From IMG/VR virus record IMGVR_UViG_3300025671_000579, positions 1 through 22,733 of that record: 22,733 nt of DNA; one strand, given 5' to 3'. Every line of letters begins with the position of its first letter. Position 1 is the stretch's first letter. Below are positions 1 through 8,638 of the stretch, in pieces. The translations under genes were made by a program, and so were the position numbers. The notes beneath the pieces are model-generated. The model saw only the letters and a program-made list of their open reading frames with translations. It was not told the DNA's origin and searched no databases. The DNA comes from a virus.

Positions 1-2
1 TC

Positions 3-902
3 TATTACCGACCTGCTTTGACAATTACGCACATCACAAATACAGGACTTGTTACAGTTTCATCAGGAGCAGGCCAATTGTTCGCAGGTTTGGGAGTGTA
101 TTTGTATAATGTATCAGACGCTCTCTATGAGGGAGGGTTCTATCCAAATACAGATTTTTGGGTCAATGAAAGAGTGTTCATTATTTCAAGCGTTCACTCC
201 GGAACAGAGTTTCAGTTGGAAGGAGATTTTAATGGAGACCCAGTATCAAGCGCAGACTGTGCGGTTGGAGTGATGGTTGACAAGTTCGATATTACTCATG
301 TGAATGTAATGTCTGTTGGAGATGCTTCAGAAGGAGACGAGGTTCTGTTTTATGATACTGACGGAAGCACAACGATTGACGGAGAACCAACAAATGGTTC
401 GTCAGCTTTGATTGATCAAATAAAATCGAACAGATGCATCACTTTAAAGAGAAGACCAACATACACGTATGACCTGGAGTATATTTATCCAGTTATAAGT
501 TCTCCATCATCAATAACAACTGGGAATGTTCGTATTCTAAACGCATCAGACAATAAAGAGGCTGCTCCAAGAGTGGGAATTGTAACAGTCTCAACGGATG
601 CTTCAAATGCGATTACTCTTTATGGAGAGTCAACAGAGACTCAAGTCTCAGAGGTTGCTTATGATAATATAACATGGGATGTACTTGTGGCTGCATACTG
701 GACCACATTGCAACAGATCATTGAGTCTCCTCAAATGGTTAAGGCATTGGTAAGGCTTAAAGCGTCAGATATTCAATCAATAGACTTCACCAGACCAAAA
801 TACTTGAGTCAATTCGGTTGCTTGTTCTATCTCTCCTACATTGACCAATTCAAAACAAACCAAGTGGATTCGACAGATGTTGAACTCGTTAAATTACCGT
901 AA
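3..902 (+). CDS. Tail-associated structural protein, 5' end outside window
   Basis: The frame is open to the left edge of the window (codons before the first TTG read YYRPA), so this is the C-terminal ~300 residues of a longer gene rather than a protein starting at base 18. It is rich in beta-prone Val/Thr/Ser segments. It ends with a motif of the form FTRPKYLSQFG...LFYLSYIDQF that I associate with large Bacteroidetes phage tail or baseplate proteins encoded next to the tape measure. It has no membrane segment or enzyme motif. Its stop overlaps the tape measure start (TAATGG), so the two are translationally coupled. The tail role comes mainly from position and this recognised ending; the exact role (tip, hub or distal tail) is not resolved. 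Confidence 0.6.
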   Translation, partial: YYRPALTITHITNTGLVTVSSGAGQLFAGLGVYLYNVSDALYEGGFYPNTDFWVNERVFIISSVHSGTEFQLEGDFNGDPVSSADCAVGVMVDKFDITHVNVMSVGDASEGDEVLFYDTDGSTTIDGEPTNGSSALIDQIKSNRCITLKRRPTYTYDLEYIYPVISSPSSITTGNVRILNASDNKEAAPRVGIVTVSTDASNAITLYGESTETQVSEVAYDNITWDVLVAAYWTTLQQIIESPQMVKALVRLKASDIQSIDFTRPKYLSQFGCLFYLSYIDQFKTNQVDSTDVELVKLP

Positions 903-3514
903 TGGCTGAGAAAACAATTGTAGTTGATATTGACATCAAAGCGGAGGATATTCGTTCTGCTTCTGCCGCTATGGCAGAGGCTCAGAAACAGTCAGCAGCC
1001 TATACTCAAGCACTCAACGACCTAAAGACCCAACAGAAGGAGGCTAACGCACTTTACAAGATTGGAGCGATCAGCGCAGACGAAAACGCAAAGAGGCAGT
1101 CAGCGTTGAAAATTCAAATGACAGAAGTCTCCAAGTCTTTGAGAGATTCAAACAAGGAGTACGCAAACAACAAGACAGTAGTTGAGGCTGCGAAAGGTTC
1201 AAACGAACAACTCAGAGCAAGGCTTTCTCTTCTCACAAAGGAATACAACAGTCTATCCAAAGAGCAGAGGGAGAACTCGAAAGAGGGTAAACAGATGGGA
1301 GCAACCATCAAGACCATTACTGACAAACTGAAAGCCAATGAGAAAGCGGTTGGAGATAACAGGCGAAATGTAGGTAACTACGAGGAGGCGTTGAAAGGTG
1401 TTGCAGGGCAGATCAATGTAATGGGAGTCAATCTTGGAGGACTTGCAACACAACTCAAGACGTATAAAGATGGAGTTGTTGCATCAGCAGCAGCAACCAA
1501 AGCATCAGCAACGGCAACAGGAGGATTCTCTGGAGCATTACAGATATTAAAGGTTGCACTAATATCAACGGGAATCGGAGCGTTTGTTGTTGCACTTGGC
1601 GCGTTGGTTTCATTCTTCACTCAGACCAAGCGAGGCTCTGAGCAATTATCTCAGGCACTTTCTGCAATCGGAGCAACCGTTTCTGTTCTTACTGACAGAA
1701 TGAGCCAACTCGGAGAGGCATTGACAAAGGTATTCTCAGGAGATTTCGCAGGAGCAGCAGAAACAGCAAAAGGCGCGTTCTCAGGCATCACGGAGGAGAT
1801 AGTCAAGGAAAGCCAAGCGGCAGCAACTTTGGAGAAACGTATGCAGAAGTTGAGAGATGCAGAGCGTGAGTTGTTGGTTGAGGTTTCCAAAAGGAAAGCA
1901 GAGGTTGCAGAGTTGCAGTTGATCGCAGAAGATGAAACGAACAGCTACGCAATGAGAGCAGAGGCAATCAAGAAAGCCAATGCAATCCAGGAGGAGAATA
2001 TGAAAGCAGAGCTTGAACTTCAGAAAGAGCGAGTTGCCATAATTGCGGCACAAATGGAATTGAGTGAGAACTTAGAAGAGGACGAGCAGAGACTAGCAGA
2101 GGAAAGAGCCAAACTTGGAGAGATAGAAGCGGCCAACATCAAGAAGTTAAGGACTCTAAAAGCAAAGGAGAACAGCATCCGGAAACAGGAACACGCTGAG
2201 TATGTTAAGCAGGAGAACGAAAAGCGAAAACTGACAGAGGAAGAGGCAAAAGAGGAGCAGAAAGCATCGGAGGCACGAGCAAAGATTCGGGAAGATTTCA
2301 GACGGGAACAACTTACAGACATTCAGAAGAGGAAGGAGGACGCGTTCAATAAGGCTAATGAGTTAAGAGCAGCAGGAGAGACAGAGAAGTCTATTCAAAC
2401 ATACCTATCTCAAGAGTTGAAAGAGATTCACAGAGATGAGCAGGATGCAATTCTCAACGATAGGCTAAAGACGCTCGAAGATTACGCAACAGAGGCAAAA
2501 CTAAAGGCTCAAATATCCATACAGGATGAGCAAGTAAGAGCTGCAACTATCCTCCAGATTGAGCGTGATCTAGCAGAGGCAAAGCAGCAGGAATTGGATT
2601 TGCAGATAATGCAATATCAAGCATCAACGGAGGCTCTTGGTGTTGTTGATGAGGAGAGAAGAGCGCAACTCGTACAAGATAAACTAGAGGTTGATGCGCA
2701 GATAGTAGAACTCGACAATAAAAAGACTGAACTTCTGGAGCAGAATGCGGTCAAACTTGCAGATACGAGAAAGTCTCAAGAGAGAGAAGCACTCGGAGCA
2801 GCACAGGGAGGTCTTGGTGTGATCAGCAATATTGTTGATGGGCTGAAACAACAGGCAGAGGACAATATCAGCGCAATTGAAGCACAAGCGAAAGCAGCAG
2901 GAAAGACAGACGCTGAGATAAATGCAATGACAAAGAGAGCCAAAAAAGAGGCTCACGAGTTACAGGTTGCAGCAGCAATTGTTCAAACTTTACAGGCGGC
3001 TATTTCCGCATATTCTTCAGCGGCAGCCACACCAGTTATAGGTCAGTTTCTTGGACCTATTGCAGCAGCAGCAGCTTTGGCTTTTGGTTTTGCGAATGTC
3101 TCCAAAATGAAGCAAGAGAAATTCGCTGATGGTGGAGTTGCACAAGGACCATCACACGCTCAAGGAGGTATTCCGTTCACGGTTGCAGGACATGGAGGCT
3201 ATGAGATGGAAGGAAATGAGATCATTCTAACCAAAGGAGTATATCAAGACCCACATCTCAGACAGCAAGCATCTATTCTCAATCAATTAGGAGGAGGCAA
3301 AGCACTTGTTCCAGGAGCGTACATGGCAAGCGGTGGAATTGCATCTCCAACATTTGCAGCAAGGTCAGCAAGCAGCAATCAGAACGCAGTATTGGAGTCT
3401 CAGATAGCACAACTAGGAGACAGAATTGCAGAAATGCAGCCAGTTGTCAGAGTTTCAGACATTAATAGAATCAATCAACAAACAGTAAGAGTTCAACAAT
3501 CAGCAGATCTTTAA
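902..3514 (+). CDS. Tail tape measure protein
   Basis: 870 residues, the longest gene here. Residues ~10-150 are heptad-rich coiled coil, followed by the motif RRNVGNYEEAL (~154-164), which I recognise from Bacteroidetes phage tape measures. A strongly hydrophobic segment sits at ~214-239 (ALQILKVALISTGIGAFVVA), then a long Glu/Lys/Gln-rich coiled coil to ~690. A second Ala-rich hydrophobic stretch lies at ~695-725. The C terminus is Gly-rich (GGVAQGPSHAQGGIPF), a common tape-measure ending. The protein sets tail length and is thought to enter the host envelope during DNA ejection. At about 0.15 nm per residue the predicted tail is ~130 nm (inference). It starts at the ATG overlapping the upstream stop and ends two bases before the next ATG. 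Confidence 0.9.
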   Translation: MAEKTIVVDIDIKAEDIRSASAAMAEAQKQSAAYTQALNDLKTQQKEANALYKIGAISADENAKRQSALKIQMTEVSKSLRDSNKEYANNKTVVEAAKGSNEQLRARLSLLTKEYNSLSKEQRENSKEGKQMGATIKTITDKLKANEKAVGDNRRNVGNYEEALKGVAGQINVMGVNLGGLATQLKTYKDGVVASAAATKASATATGGFSGALQILKVALISTGIGAFVVALGALVSFFTQTKRGSEQLSQALSAIGATVSVLTDRMSQLGEALTKVFSGDFAGAAETAKGAFSGITEEIVKESQAAATLEKRMQKLRDAERELLVEVSKRKAEVAELQLIAEDETNSYAMRAEAIKKANAIQEENMKAELELQKERVAIIAAQMELSENLEEDEQRLAEERAKLGEIEAANIKKLRTLKAKENSIRKQEHAEYVKQENEKRKLTEEEAKEEQKASEARAKIREDFRREQLTDIQKRKEDAFNKANELRAAGETEKSIQTYLSQELKEIHRDEQDAILNDRLKTLEDYATEAKLKAQISIQDEQVRAATILQIERDLAEAKQQELDLQIMQYQASTEALGVVDEERRAQLVQDKLEVDAQIVELDNKKTELLEQNAVKLADTRKSQEREALGAAQGGLGVISNIVDGLKQQAEDNISAIEAQAKAAGKTDAEINAMTKRAKKEAHELQVAAAIVQTLQAAISAYSSAAATPVIGQFLGPIAAAAALAFGFANVSKMKQEKFADGGVAQGPSHAQGGIPFTVAGHGGYEMEGNEIILTKGVYQDPHLRQQASILNQLGGGKALVPGAYMASGGIASPTFAARSASSNQNAVLESQIAQLGDRIAEMQPVVRVSDINRINQQTVRVQQSADL

Positions 3515-3516
3515 TC

Positions 3517-3885
3517 ATGGCAGCAACAACACTTTATCAAGGAATGGCAGAGCGCGTTACCGTAACTCATAAGGACGTAAACGGAGCAGCAATTCCTCAC
3601 GCATCAATTGCAGACGTTCGTTACATTCTGAGAGCAGAAAACGGAGACTCTTTGAAGCGTTACAGAAAGACAGCTCCATCTGATTGGACAGCATTGACAG
3701 AGGAAGCGGCAGCAGGTGCATACACTTTAGAGATCGAGGAGAAGGATTCAAAGGAATTTCCATCCGGAAAGTGTTATCTTGAATGGTTCATCAAGATCAT
3801 TGATGCCGATTTCGTTGATGATTACAAACCAATGGGAGTATATCACTTGTTTAATATTGAAGAAACCAATTACGCGGAGGAATAA
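3517..3885 (+). CDS. Small baseplate/tail-tip-like protein
   Basis: 122 residues with no signal peptide or membrane segment. The pattern of strands (RVTVTHKDVNGAAI, ADVRYILRAENGD, AYTLEIEEKDSKEF, CYLEWFIKI) looks like a single beta-sandwich resembling the N-terminal domains of BppU-type upper baseplate proteins, which bridge the tail tip and receptor-binding fibres. That resemblance is by eye only. It lies between the tape measure and the lectin-domain fibre, and its stop overlaps the fibre start (TAATGG), so it probably assembles with the fibre. It could instead be a fibre chaperone. Confidence 0.55.
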   Translation: MAATTLYQGMAERVTVTHKDVNGAAIPHASIADVRYILRAENGDSLKRYRKTAPSDWTALTEEAAAGAYTLEIEEKDSKEFPSGKCYLEWFIKIIDADFVDDYKPMGVYHLFNIEETNYAEE

Positions 3886-5462
3886 TGGCAGCGATAGACG
3901 TACAATTGACATCAAGACCAACGGTTGAAATCACTCATCCTTTGGTTGTTCTGGGGACTTGTGATGATGCTACGTTAAACGTAAACGGGGTTGATTTTGA
4001 TACTATTCCAAGCGGTGACACCTATCCGTTATTGGTAAAATTAGACGGTGTTGAAACGGGCACTTTCGATGTGCCAAATAAAACTGTAAACATTACGAGT
4101 GTGCCTTGCGCTGACGCAACGGTTCAATTGAACGGGGTTGACATGACTGATATTCCGTCAGGCGATACTGATAACATTCTTGTTCTTCAGAGTAGTGGAA
4201 TGACTGAAGTTGGCTCAAAGCAAGGAGTTCATTGGAGGATTGCAGACGCAACAGTAGAAAACTCAGACTCAAGCTACTCAACAACAGTTGAGGCAGAGGG
4301 TTCTTTGATTGTGCCTGACACGGCAATCAGCGCGAATGGAGACTTAGTAATTAACCAACCGTCAACGATTGCAAAGGATATTACCGTTAGATATGACACT
4401 CAAGGGACGGTTGCAACTACCATTTCTGGCGGTGAGATTGTTGTTCCTGACGTTGCCGTACTACCATCATTATCTATTGGCGTTTTCTCCGATGCGGGAT
4501 ATACTACGCCAGTTACGGGCGGTGCATTTGGAGACACGGTTTACATCAAACTTTACGAAAGCAATATAGTACCAACGGGTTTCACAATCTCATTTGATGG
4601 AGACAGCGAAAAGGTCATCAACCAAGCAGGAGGAACATACACTTGGGTAATTGACGTTAAAGGAACGGTAACTATTAACGCAAGTGCAAGAGATGGTTCT
4701 GATGGTGTTGCAAATGCTACTCCTTTCACGTTCACAACTACAAATGCTGCCTATGTTGGCGGTAAAGCTCTATCTTTAGATGGTGTTTCTGATACAGCAG
4801 ATGGTTACGTTGATTGTGCCGGCATTATGCAGACCTACGGGCTATCATTTATGATAAAAAAGCCATCTGGTCTATCTGCATCTTACAAAGGTGTTATCGG
4901 CTTCGGTTCTTGTTTGTCAGGCTCATCAATTCAAAGGCAGTACAATGCCATAGTTGTTGCCCACTGGGTTCACTCCACCAATTTTGCGGTAAGTTTTAAC
5001 GGTCAGGTCTACAACACATCCATTGCTATGAATTTAGACCAATACCAACACTTCAGATTTGAAGTTGGAGCAACGCATCTGCGTGTATATAAGGATGGTG
5101 TAGAAGTTTATTCGACTGCTAGAACAACGGCACTCCCAGTAGTGTCCAAGGAAATAACCGTGGGCGCAAGTAGGGTTACCAACAACAATCTCAGCCAAAT
5201 GGATATTCGAGACATATTTGTGGATGATGGCACACTATCCGCAGCAGAATCGCTTGCGCTTTCCAATGCTTCGCACGCAGGTACAGACCCAACAGCAGCA
5301 GCCCCAAGCAAGTTTGTAGATGGATGGGATTTCGGAAGATTGGCAACGGGCGTACCTAGCACCAACAACTCATCGCCAACCATAGCAATCGGTATGTTAA
5401 CAGACAGTCCGTTGGTAATGGCTACAACATTCACAGCACCTAACGGAATAGTTGAATTATGA
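3885..5462 (+). CDS. Tail fibre / receptor-binding protein with lectin-like domain
   Basis: 525 residues. The N-terminal ~110 residues contain two copies of a ~27-residue unit (about 26-52 and 75-101), each with NGVDxxxIPSGDT followed by a hydrophobic strand. The middle (~120-290) is Thr/Gly/Val-rich, like fibre shaft or Ig-like repeats. Residues ~293-450 (GGKALSLDGVSDTADGYVDC, then LRVYKDGVEVYS and ITVGASRV) match the laminin-G/concanavalin-A-like jelly roll used to bind glycans. This suggests a surface-polysaccharide-binding adhesin at the tail tip. No depolymerase catalytic motif was seen. Its stop overlaps the next start (ATGA). Confidence 0.75.
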   Translation: MAAIDVQLTSRPTVEITHPLVVLGTCDDATLNVNGVDFDTIPSGDTYPLLVKLDGVETGTFDVPNKTVNITSVPCADATVQLNGVDMTDIPSGDTDNILVLQSSGMTEVGSKQGVHWRIADATVENSDSSYSTTVEAEGSLIVPDTAISANGDLVINQPSTIAKDITVRYDTQGTVATTISGGEIVVPDVAVLPSLSIGVFSDAGYTTPVTGGAFGDTVYIKLYESNIVPTGFTISFDGDSEKVINQAGGTYTWVIDVKGTVTINASARDGSDGVANATPFTFTTTNAAYVGGKALSLDGVSDTADGYVDCAGIMQTYGLSFMIKKPSGLSASYKGVIGFGSCLSGSSIQRQYNAIVVAHWVHSTNFAVSFNGQVYNTSIAMNLDQYQHFRFEVGATHLRVYKDGVEVYSTARTTALPVVSKEITVGASRVTNNNLSQMDIRDIFVDDGTLSAAESLALSNASHAGTDPTAAAPSKFVDGWDFGRLATGVPSTNNSSPTIAIGMLTDSPLVMATTFTAPNGIVEL

Positions 5463-5878
5463 ACATCTACGGACTTATCATAGGGCAAAGCCATCAACCA
5501 GAAGGAGTGCTATTCTATCAGCAACTCACGCATTATGCCATTTGCAAAGCACCGAATGGTGTGCCAGATAATTGGGAAAGCTTCCAAACTGGAGAGCATC
5601 TTCAGTTACGCATGGAGGAAATCGAGGCAATGAATACTCCACAATCTAGGGAGGCAATCATTGACACGCTAACAAGTGCGGCAGAGGCTTCCGGTTTAAG
5701 TGTTCCTTTTGAATCATTCTTTTACGACAACAGGAAGGTTGTAATTGATTGGATTTTGAACGGTGGAGATTCATTGACAAAGGTCTTTGAAGAATCAACG
5801 GAGAAATGGATGGATATGAGAGCAAGCGAAGAAAGCCCAACTCCTAGAGAATACGCTTTGAAACTGCTATCAGTTTAA
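5459..5878 (+). CDS. Hypothetical protein, end of tail operon
   Basis: 139 residues, soluble and acidic, no recognised domain. It begins with a hydrophobic strand (NIYGLIIGQSHQPEGVLFYQ) and continues with helical segments. The ATGA overlap with the fibre stop ties it to the tail operon, so it may be a fibre assembly factor or minor tail protein, a guess from position. Its TAA overlaps the stop of the opposing ribbon-helix-helix gene, leaving no room for a separate terminator between the converging genes. Confidence 0.6.
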   Translation: MNIYGLIIGQSHQPEGVLFYQQLTHYAICKAPNGVPDNWESFQTGEHLQLRMEEIEAMNTPQSREAIIDTLTSAAEASGLSVPFESFFYDNRKVVIDWILNGGDSLTKVFEESTEKWMDMRASEESPTPREYALKLLSV

Positions 5879-6036
5879 CTCCTCCTGGTATATTCTCTGA
5901 TTGCGCGTCTGATGACCTCTGATTTGTCATCTCCGTTCTCCTTGAGTTTTTTGTCGAAATCCTTCTTGATATCTGGGTCAATTCTGCTCGATACTTGAGG
6001 CCAGTTTCTGACTCGAATCTGTTTCTTTTCGCTCAT
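5875..6036 (-). CDS. Ribbon-helix-helix (Arc/CopG-like) repressor
   Basis: A 53-residue protein starting MSEKKQIRVRNWPQ and ending EVIRRAIREYTRRS. The layout is typical of the Arc/MetJ/CopG fold: a short basic strand (residues ~6-18), helix A (DIKKDFDKKLKENG), a turn with DDKSE, and helix B (VIRRAIREYTRR). Such proteins bind operator DNA as dimers through the strand. It is the only minus-strand gene within the structural block. Its -7 box TATATTTG lies at 6066-6073, and an inverted repeat that could be its operator overlaps that box. It probably autoregulates and may control the divergent head operon. The C-terminal RRS is very basic. The fold is confident, the target is inferred. Confidence 0.8.
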   Translation of the reverse strand: MSEKKQIRVRNWPQVSSRIDPDIKKDFDKKLKENGDDKSEVIRRAIREYTRRS

Positions 6037-6065
6037 TTGTGATAGCACAAAGGGTTAAGCATTTA

Positions 6066-6073
6066 CAAATATA
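6066..6073 (-). promoter_or_regulatory. -7 box TATATTTG of the regulator gene
   Basis: On the minus strand this reads TATATTTG, an exact match to the Bacteroidetes -7 consensus TAnnTTTG. It would start transcription about 23 bases upstream of the regulator ATG. No convincing -33 TTTG was found at the expected distance. Confidence 0.5.
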
Positions 6074-6086
6074 CCTTTTTCCATAA

Positions 6087-6094
6087 TAGCTTTG
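6087..6094 (+). promoter_or_regulatory. -7 box TAGCTTTG of the head operon
   Basis: An exact TAnnTTTG match just before the protease-scaffold gene. Transcription would begin near 6100, essentially on the GTG start codon at 6099, so the mRNA would be leaderless or nearly so. The -33 element is not obvious. Confidence 0.45.
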
Positions 6095-6098
6095 TAAC

Positions 6099-7337
6099 GT
6101 GGAAGCACCAAAACTTGTTATTGATAGAGACATTGCTCAGTATGACATCTATGCTGAGATGTTCGGAGATCCTCAACCAGTATTCTCCGCAAACTCTGTA
6201 ACTGAATTTCTTGACGCGAACAAAGAGGCAACCTCAATTGAGATCGACATCATGTCTGATGGAGGTTCAACTTCTGAGGCTCGTATCATTTACGACCTTC
6301 TCAAGAATTGCGGTAAAACCGTAATCACTAGAGGATACAAGGTCAACTCTTCTGCTGTGATGATCTTCCTTGCAGGCGATGAAAGGTTGATTGCAGAAAA
6401 TGCTGATTTCCTTATTCATCCGGTATGGATCGATGCAATGGGATTGCCTTGGATGCTTACTGGAGAAGATCTGCAAGACTTCGCAAATGAGATCAAGGCA
6501 GAGGAAACCAAGTTACTAGACCTTTATGTTTCAGTAATTGGAGAGGATAAGAGAGCAGAGGTTACGGAGTTGATGAAAGCATCAACCAACCTATCAAATG
6601 ACAAGGCAATTGAACTCGGATTTGCAACTGGGAAACTTGGAGCAAAGGCTGAGACATCAACCGAAAACAAACGAGCAGTATCATTCAACAACAAAATGGC
6701 TGCATTGGTAATGAAAAATAAATCAAGTCTAAATCAAAAAGAAATGAGCTTACTCACAGAAACGCTTAACAAGATCAACGACACGTTGGCAAAATTCAAG
6801 AACTCGGAAGAGGTAGAAACCGAGAACAACGAGACCGAAACACTCAACGCATCTGTTGAACTGTCAGAAGGTGGTTCAGTTTACTTCGATGGAGAACTAG
6901 CAGAAGGTGTTGCCGTATTCGTTGACGAGACAATGGAAACTCCTGCTCCAGATGGAGATCATTTGCTTGCAGACGGTAGAGTTCTTACTGTTTCTGAGGG
7001 AATGGTTTCATCTATCGCTCCTGCATCTGCTGAAGAGCCAATGCCAGAGGACAAAGAGGAAACAGAAACTGAAAACTCTGAAGTTGAAGAACTGAAGAAC
7101 ACGGTTTCAACGCTTACTGAGACTGTAAATGCTCAGAGCGAAAGCATCAACAAAATTGCGGAGACATTAAAGAACATGACTCCTGCATTTTCGGCACTTC
7201 AAAACCTAGTTCCAGGAGATACGGGGGCGGAATCAAATCCAAAGAACAAAAAGGTAAAATCAAAAGAGGTTACTGCGGCAGAGTATGCCAAGATGACCAA
7301 CCTTGAGAAGAAGCGTTACAATCAAAGTAGACTGTAA
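6099..7337 (+). CDS. ClpP-like head maturation protease fused to scaffold domain
   Basis: 412 residues. Residues ~5-185 are a ClpP (S14) fold: IDIMSDGGSTSEAR (~49-62), GYKVNSSAVMIFLAGD with likely nucleophile Ser84, and ADFLIHP with catalytic His107. The usual third residue (Asp) is not clear; the corresponding stretch reads STNLSNDKA. From ~216 on the chain is a scaffold-like tail with predicted coiled coil, a small beta unit (SVYFDGELAEGVAVFVDE then LLADGRVLTVSEG), and acidic linkers to the C terminus. The protease would digest the scaffold and trim the capsid protein during head maturation. The start must be GTG because a stop lies four codons upstream in frame and later Met codons would cut into the first strand. 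Met216 could allow a separate scaffold product. Confidence 0.85.
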   Translation: MEAPKLVIDRDIAQYDIYAEMFGDPQPVFSANSVTEFLDANKEATSIEIDIMSDGGSTSEARIIYDLLKNCGKTVITRGYKVNSSAVMIFLAGDERLIAENADFLIHPVWIDAMGLPWMLTGEDLQDFANEIKAEETKLLDLYVSVIGEDKRAEVTELMKASTNLSNDKAIELGFATGKLGAKAETSTENKRAVSFNNKMAALVMKNKSSLNQKEMSLLTETLNKINDTLAKFKNSEEVETENNETETLNASVELSEGGSVYFDGELAEGVAVFVDETMETPAPDGDHLLADGRVLTVSEGMVSSIAPASAEEPMPEDKEETETENSEVEELKNTVSTLTETVNAQSESINKIAETLKNMTPAFSALQNLVPGDTGAESNPKNKKVKSKEVTAAEYAKMTNLEKKRYNQSRL

Positions 7338-7339
7338 TC

Positions 7340-7528
7340 ATGGCAAAAAAGAAAGCAGTTGCATCAAAATCAGTAGTGAATCCTTTTGATAAAGGAGTAA
7401 GCTACGCTGACTTTTTGAAAGCATTACCGGAAGGAGTTGATTCTTCGGAATACTTGAAAGGAGTCTGCTCAGAAGAGCAAATCGAATGGTTAAAAACAGA
7501 ACTCAAACACTTTAAAAACAAGAAATAA
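7340..7528 (+). CDS. Small basic protein between protease and capsid genes
   Basis: 62 residues with a Lys-rich N terminus (AKKKAVASK) and C terminus (KHFKNKK), and a helical centre (SYADFLKALPEGVDSSEYLKG, SEEQIEWLKTELKHF). It lies two bases after the protease-scaffold gene and its stop overlaps the capsid start (TAATGG). Position suggests a head-assembly factor, but no family was recognised. Confidence 0.6.
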   Translation: MAKKKAVASKSVVNPFDKGVSYADFLKALPEGVDSSEYLKGVCSEEQIEWLKTELKHFKNKK

Positions 7529-8577
7529 TGGCTGTAAATTTTACAGGTAGTACTACCAACCAAACTGAACTAGCTGCAATTCAAGAGGAATTGTATGCGG
7601 AATCTTTCACAATTCAGAACAACCTCATTGATGTTCAAGAGGGACACAAGTCAGGTGCTGACGTTTACGAATCAAGCGTTGACGTAACTGCAACTGCTGC
7701 AACAACAGCGGGTGTTACTGCAACGGGAGATGTTGATCTGAACGTCAACAAAACTGCTGTTTCTCTAGTGTCTTATCAATACGAGGATGTGATTGATGAG
7801 AATGCATTGAAAGGAACACGCTTTGAGCGATCAATGGAAGCAGGAGCTTTCAACATCGTTTCAGACGAGTTCGACAGAAAGGTATTGATTCAAGTTGCAC
7901 CTGCAATCGGTGAGGACGTTGAGAATATGATCTGGGACGGTGCGACAACTGCTCAAAAGGCGTTGATTGCAGGTCTGACTCCAGGTGCTGCTCAAGGTTC
8001 AATCTCAGCAGGAGCGCAGACTCTAGCTGCTGCAATGCCTACGAACTTGGTGAACTCACTTCCTGCAACAATCCTTTACAATGCTTCACAAGCGAAAGCA
8101 ACTCCAGGAGCAGGATTGGGAGATTACATCAAAGTTCCATCAATCGCAACTGTAACATCAGCAACAATCGCTGCTGAGTACGGAAAGATGTACGCAATAG
8201 CTCCATCAAAAGCGGTTAACTACAACCGAAACGGTGAGACTTGCGAAATCTTCGCACCATTGGGAGACCGTCAGTTGATCAAGCAAGCCAACAACGCAGT
8301 TGGAGCAGCTCAGCAATTGAACTTCTTGGTAGAAGGCTCTGGAGCAAACGAGGTGATCAGCTACAACGGACACAAAATCAACTTTGTGCCATTGGTAGGA
8401 TTCAGAATCTTCGCGATTCCTTCCTACTTGAAAGTGCTGATGGACCTTGCTTCTGATGTATCAACTTTGAACATTGGCCAAATGGCTAACGGAGCGCGTC
8501 AGCGTTACATCAAGAACATTCAGACCATGACTACTTGGGTTGTTGGTCAGAAGTACATCACTCTTTACGGAGGATAA
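7528..8577 (+). CDS. Major capsid protein
   Basis: 349 residues, directly downstream of the protease-scaffold genes as expected for an HK97-fold capsid protein. It is rich in Ala, Thr and Val, with an N-terminal helical segment (TELAAIQEELYAESF), a mid-region resembling an E-loop/spine (VSLVSYQYEDVIDENALKGT) and a long Ala-rich A-domain region. There is no signal peptide or membrane segment. The fold is not provable by eye; the assignment rests on length, composition and position. A strong hairpin follows at 8591-8614 before the next gene, plausible for a gene expressed at high level. Confidence 0.75.
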   Translation: MAVNFTGSTTNQTELAAIQEELYAESFTIQNNLIDVQEGHKSGADVYESSVDVTATAATTAGVTATGDVDLNVNKTAVSLVSYQYEDVIDENALKGTRFERSMEAGAFNIVSDEFDRKVLIQVAPAIGEDVENMIWDGATTAQKALIAGLTPGAAQGSISAGAQTLAAAMPTNLVNSLPATILYNASQAKATPGAGLGDYIKVPSIATVTSATIAAEYGKMYAIAPSKAVNYNRNGETCEIFAPLGDRQLIKQANNAVGAAQQLNFLVEGSGANEVISYNGHKINFVPLVGFRIFAIPSYLKVLMDLASDVSTLNIGQMANGARQRYIKNIQTMTTWVVGQKYITLYGG

Positions 8578-8590
8578 GAATTGAATTTAT

Positions 8591-8614
8591 GGAGGAGGGT
8601 TTCGGCTCTCCTCC
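8591..8614 (+). terminator. Hairpin after the capsid gene (partial terminator or mRNA stabiliser)
   Basis: The stem GGAGGAGGG pairs with CTCTCCTCC around a TTTCGG loop: nine pairs including one G-T. It is followed by only three T residues, so a leaky terminator or a 3' stabiliser that lowers expression of downstream genes relative to capsid fits better than full termination. Confidence 0.6.
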
Positions 8615-8638
8615 TTTACTCTTAAAAGAAAAGAAAAC

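Larger units (their letters stand above)
6063..6097. promoter_or_regulatory. Candidate operator: inverted repeat TTACAAA-N21-TTTGTAA
   Basis: A perfect 7-base inverted repeat (6063-6069 and 6091-6097) lies between the divergent regulator and protease genes. Each arm overlaps one of the two -7 boxes, so a protein bound here would block both promoters. The neighbouring ribbon-helix-helix protein is the obvious candidate. The repeat is seen directly; binding is inference. Confidence 0.4.

Noticed and set aside
5108-5497. 129-codon minus-strand ORF across the fibre C terminus
   Set aside because: Composition mirrors the Thr/Ala/Val-rich fibre gene; no promoter or recognised motif.
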